Assembly: GCA_031844405.1 (NCBI GenBank)
Contig: JAUZVC010000001.1
Location: forward strand, 310,001 to 374,000
Direction of reading: 5' to 3'
Source of the DNA: Knoellia sp031844405
GTDB lineage: Bacteria > Actinomycetota > Actinomycetes > Actinomycetales > Dermatophilaceae
DNA: 64,000 nt
Shown: positions 1 to 9,300 of the stretch, piece by piece
Layout of the letters: every line of letters starts with the position of its first letter
Numbering within the stretch: position 1 is the first letter of the stretch
Position numbers and translations under genes: made by a program
Notes under the pieces: model-generated
The model's input: the letters and a program-made list of their open reading frames with translations, nothing else
What the model was told of the DNA's origin: nothing
Database searches by the model: none

Positions 1-162
1 CGAGACGAGCACGCCGTCGAACTCGGCTCCGTCAGCCGGAGCGACGGCGTCGTTGCGCACGACGGTGCACTCGGCGCCGAGCTGCTCGAGGTAGCCGACG
101 ATCGTGAAGACGAACGAGTCGTAGTTGTCGACGACGAGGATGCGGCGGGCGTTGGTGGTCAC
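1..162 (-). CDS. pabA: Glutamine amidotransferase of anthranilate/aminodeoxychorismate synthase (partial)
   Basis: This is the N-terminal 54 codons of a class I glutamine amidotransferase, running off the left edge of the window. The translation begins with RRILVVDNYDSFVFTIVGYL, the typical start of TrpG/PabA, which supplies ammonia from glutamine to the chorismate-binding partner in tryptophan or folate synthesis. The catalytic Cys-His-Glu triad lies outside the window. The GTG start at 160-162 overlaps the stop of the upstream small membrane gene. In actinobacteria this gene normally follows the sortase at this locus. PabA and TrpG cannot be separated from this fragment, and many actinobacteria use one dual-purpose subunit. 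Confidence 0.88.
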   Translation of the reverse strand, partial: MTTNARRILVVDNYDSFVFTIVGYLEQLGAECTVVRNDAVAPADGAEFDGVLVS

Positions 163-365
163 GAGGGCTCCGGGGTGGTGAAGGACGGGTATGCCGTGGC
201 ACCAGTATCCGCACCGACGGTCGTCTCGTCGTAGGGCAGCCACGATGCGACGAGCGGGAAGAGCCACTCGAAGCACACGAACACCACGAGGGCGAGGAGC
301 ACGAGGAGCAGGAGGACCCGGACGATGACGGGACCCGGCAGCGATCGCCAGAGTGCGGCATACAT
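159..365 (-). CDS. Small single-pass membrane protein of the sortase-pabA locus
   Basis: The product has 68 residues: a short basic N-terminus, one hydrophobic segment at about residues 13-37 rich in Leu and Val, then a polar Thr/Pro-rich tail expected outside the membrane. It sits between the sortase and pabA, all on the minus strand, and its stop overlaps the pabA start by four bases, which suggests translational coupling. I do not recognise a named family. Its position suggests a cell-envelope role with the sortase, but that is inference. Confidence 0.6.
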   Translation of the reverse strand: MYAALWRSLPGPVIVRVLLLLVLLALVVFVCFEWLFPLVASWLPYDETTVGADTGATAYPSFTTPEPS

Positions 366-378
366 CAGGACGACTTCC

Positions 379-1056
379 TCATGACGGCTCCGGGACCGGC
401 AGGGGCACGTCGTCCACGAGTGACATCTGCTCGCGGGTGCGGGACAGTGTCAGCTCGGCGTGCACGACGTAGCGCTGCTTCGCGCTGAACCTCGGGTGGC
501 AGGACGTGAGCGTGAGCATCGCCTTGGTCGGCTCGGCCGCGCGGTCGCCGGGGACGGGGGCGATGACCTCGGACTCCCAGGGACGGACGATCGTGTGGCT
601 GCGCACGACATACACGCTCTCGCCGGCGACGGTCTCGACGAGGATCTCGTCACCGGGGCGCAGGCTCGCGATCTCCGCGAGCGGCTTGCCGTAGGTCGTG
701 CGGTGACCGGCGATGGCGAAGTTGCCGACCTCGCCGGGTCCGGCGGTGCCGACGTAGTGGCCGAGGCCGCGGGCGAGCTCGGCGGCCGACGTGCCCTCGA
801 CGAGCGGGCGCGCGTAGTCGCTGCCGAAGCGGGGGATCCGCACGACGGCGAACGCGTCACCGCCGATCCGGGTGGCGGTCGCGCCGCCCGGGTCGCGCGA
901 GGCGTCGACGAACTCCTGCTCGAGGCTCGTCACCGTGCGGGCCTGCGCCCGGTCCGAGACGACGTCGGTCCAGAAGAGCTGCCAGACGACGAAGAGCAGG
1001 ACGAGCCCGCCCAGGGTGAGGAGCAGCTCGCCGAGGACCCCGACGGCACGCCTCAC
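379..1056 (-). CDS. Class E sortase
   Basis: This 225-residue membrane-anchored transpeptidase has an N-terminal transmembrane helix (about residues 7-28) and a sortase domain (about 70-215). The catalytic residues are visible: His118 in AGHRTTYG, Cys186 in LTLTSC and Arg195 in KQRYVV. Class E sortases attach secreted proteins to the cell wall, usually at LAXTG-like signals, in high-GC Gram-positives. The GTG start at 1054-1056 was chosen because it overlaps the DUF881 stop (GTGA). Longer in-frame extensions upstream have no membrane or sortase features. It lies in a minus-strand operon DUF881-sortase-small membrane protein-pabA. No sortase substrate with a clear sorting signal was recognised in this window. 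Confidence 0.92.
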   Translation of the reverse strand: MRRAVGVLGELLLTLGGLVLLFVVWQLFWTDVVSDRAQARTVTSLEQEFVDASRDPGGATATRIGGDAFAVVRIPRFGSDYARPLVEGTSAAELARGLGHYVGTAGPGEVGNFAIAGHRTTYGKPLAEIASLRPGDEILVETVAGESVYVVRSHTIVRPWESEVIAPVPGDRAAEPTKAMLTLTSCHPRFSAKQRYVVHAELTLSRTREQMSLVDDVPLPVPEPS

Positions 1057-1805
1057 GTGTCGTCGTCCACCGTCGCGTAGTCGGGTGTGATCGAGCCGGC
1101 GTAGGCGGGGAACTCGAACCGGTCGGAGGAACGCACCTCGTAGCCGAGGCCGACGGCGCGGACGTACTCCTGGTAGATGAGGACCTCCGGCGACTGCGTC
1201 AGCATCTCGCGCATCGACGCCGGGTCGCCGATGGCCTTGATGCGGTAGGGCGGGGAGTAGACACGGCCCTGGAGGATGAGGGTGTTGCCGACGCAGCGGA
1301 CAGCGCTCGTGGAGATGATCCGCTGGTCCTGGATCATCATCGCCTCGGCGCCGCCGGCCCACAGGGCGTTGACGACCGCCTGCACGTCCTGCTGGTGCAC
1401 GACGATGTCGTCGACCGAGAAGCCCTCGGGCAGCTTGTCGACGGGGAGCTTCGAGTCGGTGAGCTGCACCTCGACGCCCGGACCCTCGACGTCGGTGCGC
1501 CCGGCGGCGAGGCTCAGCGCGTCGCCCTCCTTCTTGAGCTTCTCGACCTCGGCGTTGCCGGGGGCGCCGCCGAGGGTGAGCTGGTCGACCTCGGCGGTGA
1601 GCCGCTCGAGCTCCTCGGTCATCCGCGCGTTGTCCTGGGTCTGCTCCCGGATGATGTCCGGCAGCCCCGCGGCGTCCGAGCGCAGGCTGCGTCCCTGGGC
1701 CACCGATCCACTCGTCGCGAAGAGGACGCCGGCGAGGATCGCGACGACCGGCACGAGCACCGACCACACGGTCAGCTGCCTCGCGCGGAACCTGCGCTCC
1801 ACCAC
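1053..1805 (-). CDS. DUF881 family membrane protein
   Basis: The product is 250 residues. A signal-anchor helix (about residues 8-28) is followed by a coiled-coil stretch (about 50-90) and the DUF881 domain, recognisable from GVEVQLTDSK, AGGAEAMMIQDQRI and VGNTLILQGRVYSPPY. DUF881 proteins are widespread in Gram-positives, face the outside of the membrane and are often encoded near division or sortase genes; biochemical function is unknown. A GTG-GTG start at 1803-1805 follows a GGAGAGG ribosome-binding site. The gene is divergent from crgA, with about 70 bases between them holding both promoters. Confidence 0.85.
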   Translation of the reverse strand: MVERRFRARQLTVWSVLVPVVAILAGVLFATSGSVAQGRSLRSDAAGLPDIIREQTQDNARMTEELERLTAEVDQLTLGGAPGNAEVEKLKKEGDALSLAAGRTDVEGPGVEVQLTDSKLPVDKLPEGFSVDDIVVHQQDVQAVVNALWAGGAEAMMIQDQRIISTSAVRCVGNTLILQGRVYSPPYRIKAIGDPASMREMLTQSPEVLIYQEYVRAVGLGYEVRSSDRFEFPAYAGSITPDYATVDDDT

Positions 1806-1874
1806 GCGGTCACCACCTCTCCGATCTCCAGGCCCTACGCTAGGCCACGACACCGCTAGCCAAGGAGAGAGTCC

Positions 1875-2129
1875 GTGCCAGAGTCCAAGGGCCGCGCCAA
1901 GCCCGCCTACACCCCGCCCCGCACGGCGCAGGACAGGAACATCAAGCCGAACCCGCGCTGGTTCGTGCCGGTCATGCTCGGCCTCATGGTCATCGGGCTC
2001 ATCTGGGTCGTGACCTACTACATCTCCGGCGCCAAGGAGTACCCCCTGCCGCAGATCGGCCGCTGGAACCTCGGCGCGGGCTTCGCGTTCATGATGGCCG
2101 GCTTCCTCATGACGACGCGCTGGCGCTGA
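1875..2129 (+). CDS. crgA: Cell division protein CrgA
   Basis: The 84-residue protein has the CrgA layout: a polar basic N-terminus, the NPRWFVPVMLGLMVIGLIWV transmembrane helix, a short loop ending IGRWNLGAGFAFMMAGF, and a second helix. CrgA interacts with FtsZ, FtsQ, FtsI and PBPs at the actinobacterial septum and controls septation. The start is GTG at 1875 behind an AAGGAGAG ribosome-binding site. Its position beside the rhomboid and cyclophilin genes is the usual one. It is transcribed alone and ends in a strong hairpin. Confidence 0.95.
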   Translation: MPESKGRAKPAYTPPRTAQDRNIKPNPRWFVPVMLGLMVIGLIWVVTYYISGAKEYPLPQIGRWNLGAGFAFMMAGFLMTTRWR

Positions 2130-2148
2130 ACCTCCCCGACCGTGCCGG

Positions 2149-2178
2149 ACGGCCCCCGACCCTGTGGTCGGGGGCCGT
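2149..2178 (+). terminator. Intrinsic terminator of crgA
   Basis: Perfect 12-bp stem (2149-2160 with 2167-2178) and a six-base loop, 20 bases after the crgA stop. The T tract after it is weak, as often in high-GC genomes. Confidence 0.75.
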
Positions 2179-2228
2179 TCCGTTGCCCCCGTATGCCGGT
2201 GCCTCGCCTCGCGCGCCGTCCGCCACCG

Positions 2229-2340
2229 TGTGGACGACCTGTGGACGAAGGCCGGTTTGTCCACAGGGGTTATCCCCACTGTGGAGAATGACACCGGTGT
2301 AATCCACAGCCGGCGCGCCTGCCATCCACAGATCCGGGCA
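2229..2340. promoter_or_regulatory. Cluster of seven DnaA-box-like 9-mers
   Basis: Seven sites resembling the actinobacterial DnaA box (TTGTCCACA or TTATCCACA) lie within 112 bases between crgA and the rhomboid gene: 2229-2237 and 2240-2248 (TCGTCCACA on the minus strand), 2257-2265 (TTGTCCACA, perfect), 2270-2278 (TTATCCCCA), 2280-2288 (TTCTCCACA on the minus strand), 2300-2308 (TAATCCACA) and 2332-2340 (CCATCCACA). Six match at 8 of 9 bases or better. The true oriC is expected next to dnaA, which is not in this window. The cluster could be a DnaA-titration or DnaA-control site, or a relic of a rearranged origin. Confidence 0.6.
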
Positions 2341-2403
2341 CGCTGAGGCTGCTGTTGCAGCCCTGCGCACGGCTGCGGCCGGGCGCAGCAGTGCGCGGCG
2401 GCG

Positions 2404-3333
2404 TCAGAGGACCGAGCTGGTGACCGCGTACTTGGCGACGGTGAGGACGAGGAGCACCACGGCGATGGCCCCGAGACCGACCCAGTGGATGCCGAAGCTC
2501 GCGCGCTGCGTGCCCGCGCCGTCGGGGCGACGACCGAGGTAGGCGAAGACCGCCGCACACGCCGCGCCGACGACGAGCCCGCCGAGGTGGGCCTGCCAGG
2601 CGATGCCGGGGACGACGAACCCGAGGACGGCGTTGATGCCGATCGTCGCGACCATCGGGCCCGCGGACCGGCCGAGCCGCCGCTGAAGGACGAGGAAGGC
2701 GCCGAAGAGCCCGAACACCGCGCCCGAGGCACCCACTGCCGCGGTCTCCCACGAGCCGTAGTCGCCGCTGCGCATGTCGTCGAACGTCGCCGGGAACGAC
2801 AGGAGGAGGTACATCACCGAGCCACCGAACGCGCTGAGCAGGTAGAGCGCCGCGAACCTCGCTCGGCCGAGCATCGGCTCGAGGTACTGGCCCATGACCC
2901 ACAGCGCGTACATGTTGAACGCGATGTGCAGGACGTTCCGCGGCGAGTGCGCGAACGCGGACGTGAGGAAGCGCCACGGCTCGGTGTCGCCGAGGTAGGG
3001 CACGAACGCGACCTCGTTGGTGAGCCGTGGGTTGGCCATCTGCCCGAGGAAGACGAGCACGCAGATGCCGATGATCGTCGTCGTCACGAGCGGGCGGTCG
3101 CCGACGCCGGCCACGTCGCCGCCGAAGATCGTGCGGCCCTGCCGAACCGACTTCTGCCCCTCGCGCACGCAGTCGACACACTGGACGCCAACGGCTGCCG
3201 GGCGCTGGCACTCGGGGCACACGGGCCGGCCGCAGCGCTGGCAGCGCACATAGGAGACCCGGTCGGGGTGACGCGGGCAGACCGGCACCTCGTCGGGGAT
3301 GCCGGTCTGTCCGTATGCCGTCGGCTCGCTCAT
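2404..3333 (-). CDS. Rhomboid-family intramembrane serine protease
   Basis: The 309-residue protein starts with a soluble Cys/His module (about residues 19-57; CPRHP, CQRCGRPVCPEC, CVDC) resembling a B-box or treble-clef zinc finger, then six or more transmembrane helices. The rhomboid catalytic pair is present: Ser203 in GASGAVFG and His249 in WQAHLGG, with HIAFNM (His136/Asn140) for the oxyanion region. Rhomboids cleave membrane proteins inside the bilayer. The zinc-finger fusion is common in actinobacteria. The gene is on the minus strand beside the DnaA-box-like cluster and downstream of the cyclophilin gene, with a terminator between them. Confidence 0.93.
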   Translation of the reverse strand: MSEPTAYGQTGIPDEVPVCPRHPDRVSYVRCQRCGRPVCPECQRPAAVGVQCVDCVREGQKSVRQGRTIFGGDVAGVGDRPLVTTTIIGICVLVFLGQMANPRLTNEVAFVPYLGDTEPWRFLTSAFAHSPRNVLHIAFNMYALWVMGQYLEPMLGRARFAALYLLSAFGGSVMYLLLSFPATFDDMRSGDYGSWETAAVGASGAVFGLFGAFLVLQRRLGRSAGPMVATIGINAVLGFVVPGIAWQAHLGGLVVGAACAAVFAYLGRRPDGAGTQRASFGIHWVGLGAIAVVLLVLTVAKYAVTSSVL

Positions 3334-3376
3334 CGCGGGGATCCTATCGACGCCACCTGAAACCGGGCTGAATGCG

Positions 3377-3413
3377 GCGAGGAGCGCCGACCGTCGTGGT
3401 CGGCGCTCCTCGC
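3377..3413 (-). terminator. Intrinsic terminator of the cyclophilin gene
   Basis: Hairpin with a stem of about 16 bp (3377-3392 with 3398-3413) and a five-base loop, 16 bases past the stop of the minus-strand cyclophilin gene and before the rhomboid start. Confidence 0.75.
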
Positions 3414-3429
3414 GGGGGTCGGGGCGGGG

Positions 3430-3948
<519 letters not shown>

Positions 3949-4127
3949 GCCCCCACTGTATGGGGACCGGGGAGGAGCGCCGAGGGCGCGGTGACGGGGA
4001 GCGCGGGTGCCACGCTCTGGGTGGGCCGGCATACCGAGGTGTGGTTGGGGGCCACCCCTAGGTGCCGCGACATGGGCAAACAGTGTTTGATGGAAGCAAC
4101 CCGATCGTCCACCGATAGGAGAATCTC

Positions 4128-4976
4128 GTGTTCCGCACGAAGAGCAAGACCGAGCAGGCACGCGACGCCGTCGCGGCCCGGGTCGAGAGCGCTGCCTCCA
4201 CCGCCTCGGACGCCGGCTCGAGTGCCCAGTCGCACGCGGCCGACCTGCGCGCCCGCGCGGTCGACCTCAAGGACAAGGCAGCGCCGCACGTCGAGCTCGC
4301 TCGCGAGACCGCCCGTGACTACGCCGACCAGGCGGGGCCGAAGGTGGCCGACGCCAAGGACACCTTCGTCGAGGAGGTCGTGCCCAAGCTCGCCTCGGCC
4401 CTCGCGACGGTCGTCGCCGGCGCGGTTGCGGCCAAGGGCGCTGCGGCCGAGGCCGCCGACCGGGCGCCCGACGCCTACCACGTGCTCAAGGGCGACGCGG
4501 TCGTCAAGAAGCAGCGCAAGGGTGGCAAGGGCGCACTGCTCCTGCTGCTCGCCGCCGGCGCGGCCGCGTTCGCGTGGAAGAAGTCGACCGAGAAGAAGGA
4601 CCCGTGGGCCAGTGCGGGCGCCTACACCCCGCCGTCGCACGGGCGTGACTCGTCCGTCGGCGACAAGGTGACCGACCTCGCCTCCGCCGCCAAGGAGAAG
4701 GCCGCCGCTGCCGGCTCGGCCGCCAAGGACAAGGCCTCCGCCGCGGGTGCCGCCGCCAAGGACAAGGTCGACGAGGCCCGTGACAAGGCCTCCGACGAGG
4801 CCGGCGCGTCCGACTTCGGCGGCGAGCCGACGACCGAGCAGGCGTCCGAGGGCAACGCGTGGACCGACGCCGGCGACTTCGCCGAGGGCTCGGCCCCGTC
4901 GACGACCGGCACCTCCGAGGGCTCCGACCTCTCGACCCCCAACCTCGACGAGGGTCGCGACACGAGCAACACCTGA
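4128..4976 (+). CDS. Single-pass membrane protein with Ala/Lys repeat regions (DUF5324-like)
   Basis: The 282-residue protein begins with long Ala-, Lys- and Glu-rich amphipathic helices (about residues 1-130), has one transmembrane segment (about 130-146, ALLLLLAAGAAAFAW) followed by KKSTEKK, then tandem KEKAAAAGSAAKDKASAAGA-type 11-residue repeats resembling LEA or apolipoprotein helices, and an acidic Ser/Thr-rich tail. The layout resembles the DUF5324 family of actinobacteria, of unknown role. A purine-rich stretch (GATAGGAGAA) precedes the ATG start. It is monocistronic, with a terminator at 4997-5032. Confidence 0.75.
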   Translation: MFRTKSKTEQARDAVAARVESAASTASDAGSSAQSHAADLRARAVDLKDKAAPHVELARETARDYADQAGPKVADAKDTFVEEVVPKLASALATVVAGAVAAKGAAAEAADRAPDAYHVLKGDAVVKKQRKGGKGALLLLLAAGAAAFAWKKSTEKKDPWASAGAYTPPSHGRDSSVGDKVTDLASAAKEKAAAAGSAAKDKASAAGAAAKDKVDEARDKASDEAGASDFGGEPTTEQASEGNAWTDAGDFAEGSAPSTTGTSEGSDLSTPNLDEGRDTSNT

Positions 4977-4996
4977 CCCTCCGGGTCGGAAACGAG

Positions 4997-5032
4997 AGGC
5001 GGTATGCCGGGTGCCCACCCGGCATACCGCCT
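4997..5032 (+). terminator. Intrinsic terminator containing both orientations of the genome heptamer
   Basis: A 17-bp inverted repeat (4997-5013 with 5016-5032) built around GTATGCC and its reverse complement GGCATAC, followed by a short T-rich run (CTCCGTCTTTG). It lies 20 bases after the preceding stop codon. Confidence 0.7.
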
Positions 5033-5073
5033 CCGTCTTTGTCGGTGCCCGCGAGGTGGATACGGTGAGCGGC

Positions 5074-6192
5074 ATGTCATCGTCGACGTCGCCCCGCCCC
5101 GAGCCCCTCGTCGACACCGGCCTGCGGACGGAGCCCGACCGGGGGTGGGTGCGCGAGGCGATCCGGAAGCTGCGCGCCGACGCGACGCGGACCTCGGACA
5201 CCCACCTCGTCAAGGTGCACCTGCCGGGGTGCGGACGCGTCGACCTCTACCTCAAGGACGAGTCGACGCACCCGACCGGCTCGCTCAAGCACCGGCTGGC
5301 GCGCTCGCTCTTCCTCTACGGGCTGTGCAACGGCGTCATCGGACCTCGCACGACGGTGGTCGAGGCGTCGTCGGGCTCCACGGCGGTGAGCGAGGCGCAC
5401 TTCGCGCGGATGCTCGGCGTGCCCTTCGTCGCCGTCATGGCGTCGTCGACGTCCCCGGCCAAGATCGCCCTCATCGAGCGCGAGGGCGGGCGGTGCCACC
5501 TCGTCGACGACCCCACTGCGGTCTACGACGAGGCCCGGCGGCTGGCCGACGAGGCCGGCGGGGTCTACCTCGACCAGTTCAGCAACGCCGAGCGGGCGAC
5601 CGACTGGCGTGGCAACAACAACATCGCCGAGTCGATCTTCGAGCAGATGTCGATGGAGGAGCACCCGGTCCCGAGGTGGATCGTCGTGGGCGCGGGCACC
5701 GGGGGGACGTCGGCGACCATCGGCCGGTTCGTCCGCTACCAGGCGCTCGACACCCAGGTCTGCGTCGTCGACCCCGAGCACTCCGCCTTCCTCCCGGCGT
5801 GGCAGGGCGACGGCGAGGCGCGGCTCGAGCCGTCCCGCATCGAGGGCATCGGTCGGGCTCGGCTCGAGCCGTCGTTCCTGCCGCTCGTCGTCGACCGGAT
5901 GCTCGGCGTGCCCGACTGCGCCTCGATCGCCGCGATGCGGTTCCTGCGCGAGCGCACCGGGATCTCGGCGGGGCCGTCGACCGGGACCAACATCTACGGC
6001 GCGCTCCGGCTCGCCGCCGAGATGCAGGCCGCTGGGGAGCGCGGGTCGATCGTCTCGCTCGTGTGCGACCGCGGTGACCGTTACGACGAGACCTACAACT
6101 CCGACGCGTGGGTCGCCGAGAAGGGTCACGACCTGCGGCGGTATGCCGGTGTGCTGGCGTCCGCGTGGGACGACGGCGTCTGGACCGGCTGA
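5074..6192 (+). CDS. PLP-dependent cysteine synthase / L-cysteine desulfhydrase family (Cds1-like)
   Basis: The 372-residue protein is a fold-type II PLP enzyme. The Schiff-base lysine lies in HPTGSLKHRLA (about residue 75), the substrate loop is EASSGSTAVSEA (a changed version of the SSGNTG loop of CysK), and the phosphate loop is GAGTGGTSATIGR. The Gly-Ser-Thr substitution and the THPTGSLKHR motif match the actinobacterial group containing M. tuberculosis Cds1, which breaks L-cysteine into pyruvate, ammonia and sulfide. Cysteine synthase activity cannot be excluded. The ATG start at 5074 is taken; a GTG at 5065 is possible. It stands alone. Confidence 0.85.
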   Translation: MSSSTSPRPEPLVDTGLRTEPDRGWVREAIRKLRADATRTSDTHLVKVHLPGCGRVDLYLKDESTHPTGSLKHRLARSLFLYGLCNGVIGPRTTVVEASSGSTAVSEAHFARMLGVPFVAVMASSTSPAKIALIEREGGRCHLVDDPTAVYDEARRLADEAGGVYLDQFSNAERATDWRGNNNIAESIFEQMSMEEHPVPRWIVVGAGTGGTSATIGRFVRYQALDTQVCVVDPEHSAFLPAWQGDGEARLEPSRIEGIGRARLEPSFLPLVVDRMLGVPDCASIAAMRFLRERTGISAGPSTGTNIYGALRLAAEMQAAGERGSIVSLVCDRGDRYDETYNSDAWVAEKGHDLRRYAGVLASAWDDGVWTG

Positions 6193-6340
6193 CGTTCGAG
6201 GACGCGGATTCCGCGATTTCGTGGGGTCCGGGCGGTCCTCGCCGGCCGTTACGATTCCCCGCGGGGTCACGGGGGGTGTCGGCGGAGGTCGACGGGGTCC
6301 ATGACCTCACCTTCCGTCCGCTCGTCCCCAGGAGTCGTCC

Positions 6341-9300
6341 GTGCCCTCGACCGTCGTCGCATCGCCACCGTCACGAGGAGGTGGGGTGCGCCGGCTCGTC
6401 GTCGTGGCGCTTACCTCGGTCCTCGGCATCGTGCTGGGCCTCGCCGCAGCCACACCCGCGCACGCCGCGTCGGGCTACACGATCACGGGCGTCGTCACGG
6501 GTCGTGACGCCGGGGGCGCCCTCGTCCCGCTCGACGACGTCTACCTCTACGCGCAGCCGGTCGACTGGCAGGACGACCGCGACCACTACGGCACGGCCGA
6601 CGCCTCGGGCCGGTTCAGCATCGACGTGACCAAGCCGGGCGACTACACCCTCTATGCGAACTGCCACGCCGGGACGGCCTGCGCGGACACCTACGCGACG
6701 CAGTACTACGACCAGGCCGCGGGCCACGGTGATGCCAAGACGATCATCGTGAGCACGACGACCCCCACGGCCACCGCCGACATCAGGCTGCCGCGCTTCG
6801 CGACCGTCAAGGGCAGGGTCACCAGCGACGCCGGTGCGGCCATCCCCGGCATCACCGTCGAGAGCGTCCCCACGGCGGGTGGCTCGGTGGTGAGCACCAC
6901 GACGGACGCAACCGGTGCCTACACCCTGACCAAGGTCGCCCCCGGCGCGGTGAGCATCACGGCGCGGGAGGACTACTCGCTCCACAACTGGAACGGTGAG
7001 TACTGGAACGGCACCTCGGTGAGCACCCCGGACTACCCGAGCCCCGACCCGGTCCTGCCCGAGGGCCCCACCGTCACCACCGCGAACTTCCAGCTCTCGC
7101 CGACGCTGGGCTTCTACGGCGAGGCGGTCGACACTGCCGGCGCGCCCATCCAGGGCGCACGGTGGACGGTCTTCACGCTCAACACCGCCACCGGCGCGTG
7201 GGAGACGCCGCAGTACGGTCCGCTCCAGACCGACGCTGCCGGCAAGTTCTTCTGGCGGACCGAGGCCGGTGGCCGCTACAAGGTCTGCTTCTACGACGAC
7301 TTCTACGGACCCGAGGACCCCGGCCGCGCCACCCGCTACGCCACCCGCTGCTGGGAGGACGCCGCCTCGGACTCGACCGCCACACTCTTCACCCAGCCCA
7401 CGACGCCTCAGCAGCGCACCCTGCGTGTCGTGCTGCCCGTCGCCGGCAAGTCGCTCACCGCGACCGAGCCCTGGGTCGACGGCGCCCCCCGCGTGGGATC
7501 GCCGCTCACCGCGCACATCGGTGCATGGGGTCCGGCGGGGGTGCAGATCGCCTACCAGTGGGGTTATCAGGACGAGACCAAGAACTGGGCGTTCACGGCG
7601 ATCACCGGTGCCACGGGCACGACCTTCACGCCCACCTCCGACCTCGCCGGCAAGCGGCTCCTCGTTCGGGTGACCGGCACGCTCTCCGGCTACTCGACCG
7701 CGGTGCTGTACGGCAGCCCCTACTCGCCCGTCGGGTCGGGAGTCACGCTCACCTCGCCGTTGCAGATCACCGGGAGCCCGGTGGTCGGCCAGACGCTCAC
7801 GGCTACGCACGGCACGCCGAGCAACGGGTCGGCGGTCGACTTCGACTACTACGAGTGGCGCGTCGACGGCCGCTACGCCTCGCAGGGCAAGACCCTCACG
7901 CTCACGAGTGACATGGCGGGCAAGACCGTCTCCGTCCGCTACTACGTGCGCACGGTCGCCGGCAACGACGACACGACCTACGTCGCGAGCGCGGGGCCGG
8001 TCACGGCCCAGCTCGGGACGTTGACGGCACCGACGCCCACGATCACTGGCACCGCCAAGGCCGGCTCGGTCCTCACCGCCGTCCCGGGCACCTGGGGCCC
8101 GGCACCGGTCACGCTCAGCTACCAGTGGAAGCGGGCCGGAGTCGCCATCACCGGCGCCACCGCGAGCACCTACGCGCTCACGGGGTCCGACACGGGCAAG
8201 GCGATCACCGTCACCGTCACCGGCACGAAGTCCGGCTACACGACGGCCTCGAAGACGTCGGCCGCCACGGCTTCCGTCGCGGCGGGCACGCTCACCGCAC
8301 CGACGCCGACGATCAGCGGCACGAAGACGGTCGGCTACACCCTCACCGCCGTCCCGGGCACGTGGGGACCGGCGCCGGTCACGCTCTCCTACCAGTGGTT
8401 CCGCTCCGGCGTCGCCATCACCGGCGCGACCGCCAGCACCTACAAGCTGACGTCGACCGACATGGGCAAGACGATGACGGTCCGGGTCACAGGCAGCAAG
8501 ACCGGATACACGAGCGCCGCGAAGACGTCGGCCGCCACGACGACGGTGCTCGGCGCCCTCACCGCGCCGACCCCGACGATCTCGGGGACCCGGACGGTCG
8601 GCTACACCCTCGCCGCCGTCCCCGGGACCTGGGGCCCGGCGCCGGTCACCCTCGCCCACCAGTGGTTCCGCTCCGGCGTCGCCATCACCGGCGCGACGGC
8701 CAGCACCTACAAGCTGACGTCGACCGACATGGGCAAGACGATGACGGTCCGGGTCACCGGCAGCAAGACCGGCTACATGAGCGTCGCCAAGACCTCGGGT
8801 GCGACCGCGTCCGTGCTCGGCGCCCTCACGGCGCCGACCCCGACGGTGAGCGGCACGGTCAAGGCCGGCTACCGGCTCACGGCCGCGCCGGGCACGTGGG
8901 GACCGTCCCCGGTCACGCTCACCTACCAGTGGAAGCGTGCGGGCGTCGCCATCACGGGCGCCACGGCGAGCTCCTACGTGCTCACCGGGTCCGACACCGG
9001 CAAGGCGATCACGGTGACCGTCACCGGCACGAAGACCGGCTACATGACCGTGGCCAGGACGTCCGCTGCGACCGCGGCCGTCGCCGCCGGGACGCTCACG
9101 GCACCGACGCCGACGATCAGCGGCACGCGGACCGTCGGATCACGCCTCACCGCCGTCCCCGGCACGTGGGGTCCGGCACCGGTCACCCTGAGGTACCAGT
9201 GGTACCGCTCGGGCGTCGCGATCTCCGGCGCCACGGCGAGCACCTACGTCCTCACGACGACCGACCGCACCAAGACGATGACCGTCCGCGTCACGGGCAG

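Noticed and set aside
379..1767. A 462-codon open frame spanning the sortase and DUF881 genes
   Set aside because: Only the last 225 codons look like a protein (sortase). The upstream part is Arg/Gly/Pro-rich antisense-like composition and overlaps the clear DUF881 gene.
6371..8659. Long open frame opposite the Ig-repeat gene
   Set aside because: It is Arg/Gly-rich without hydrophobic pattern or domain and mirrors the repeat structure of the real gene on the other strand.
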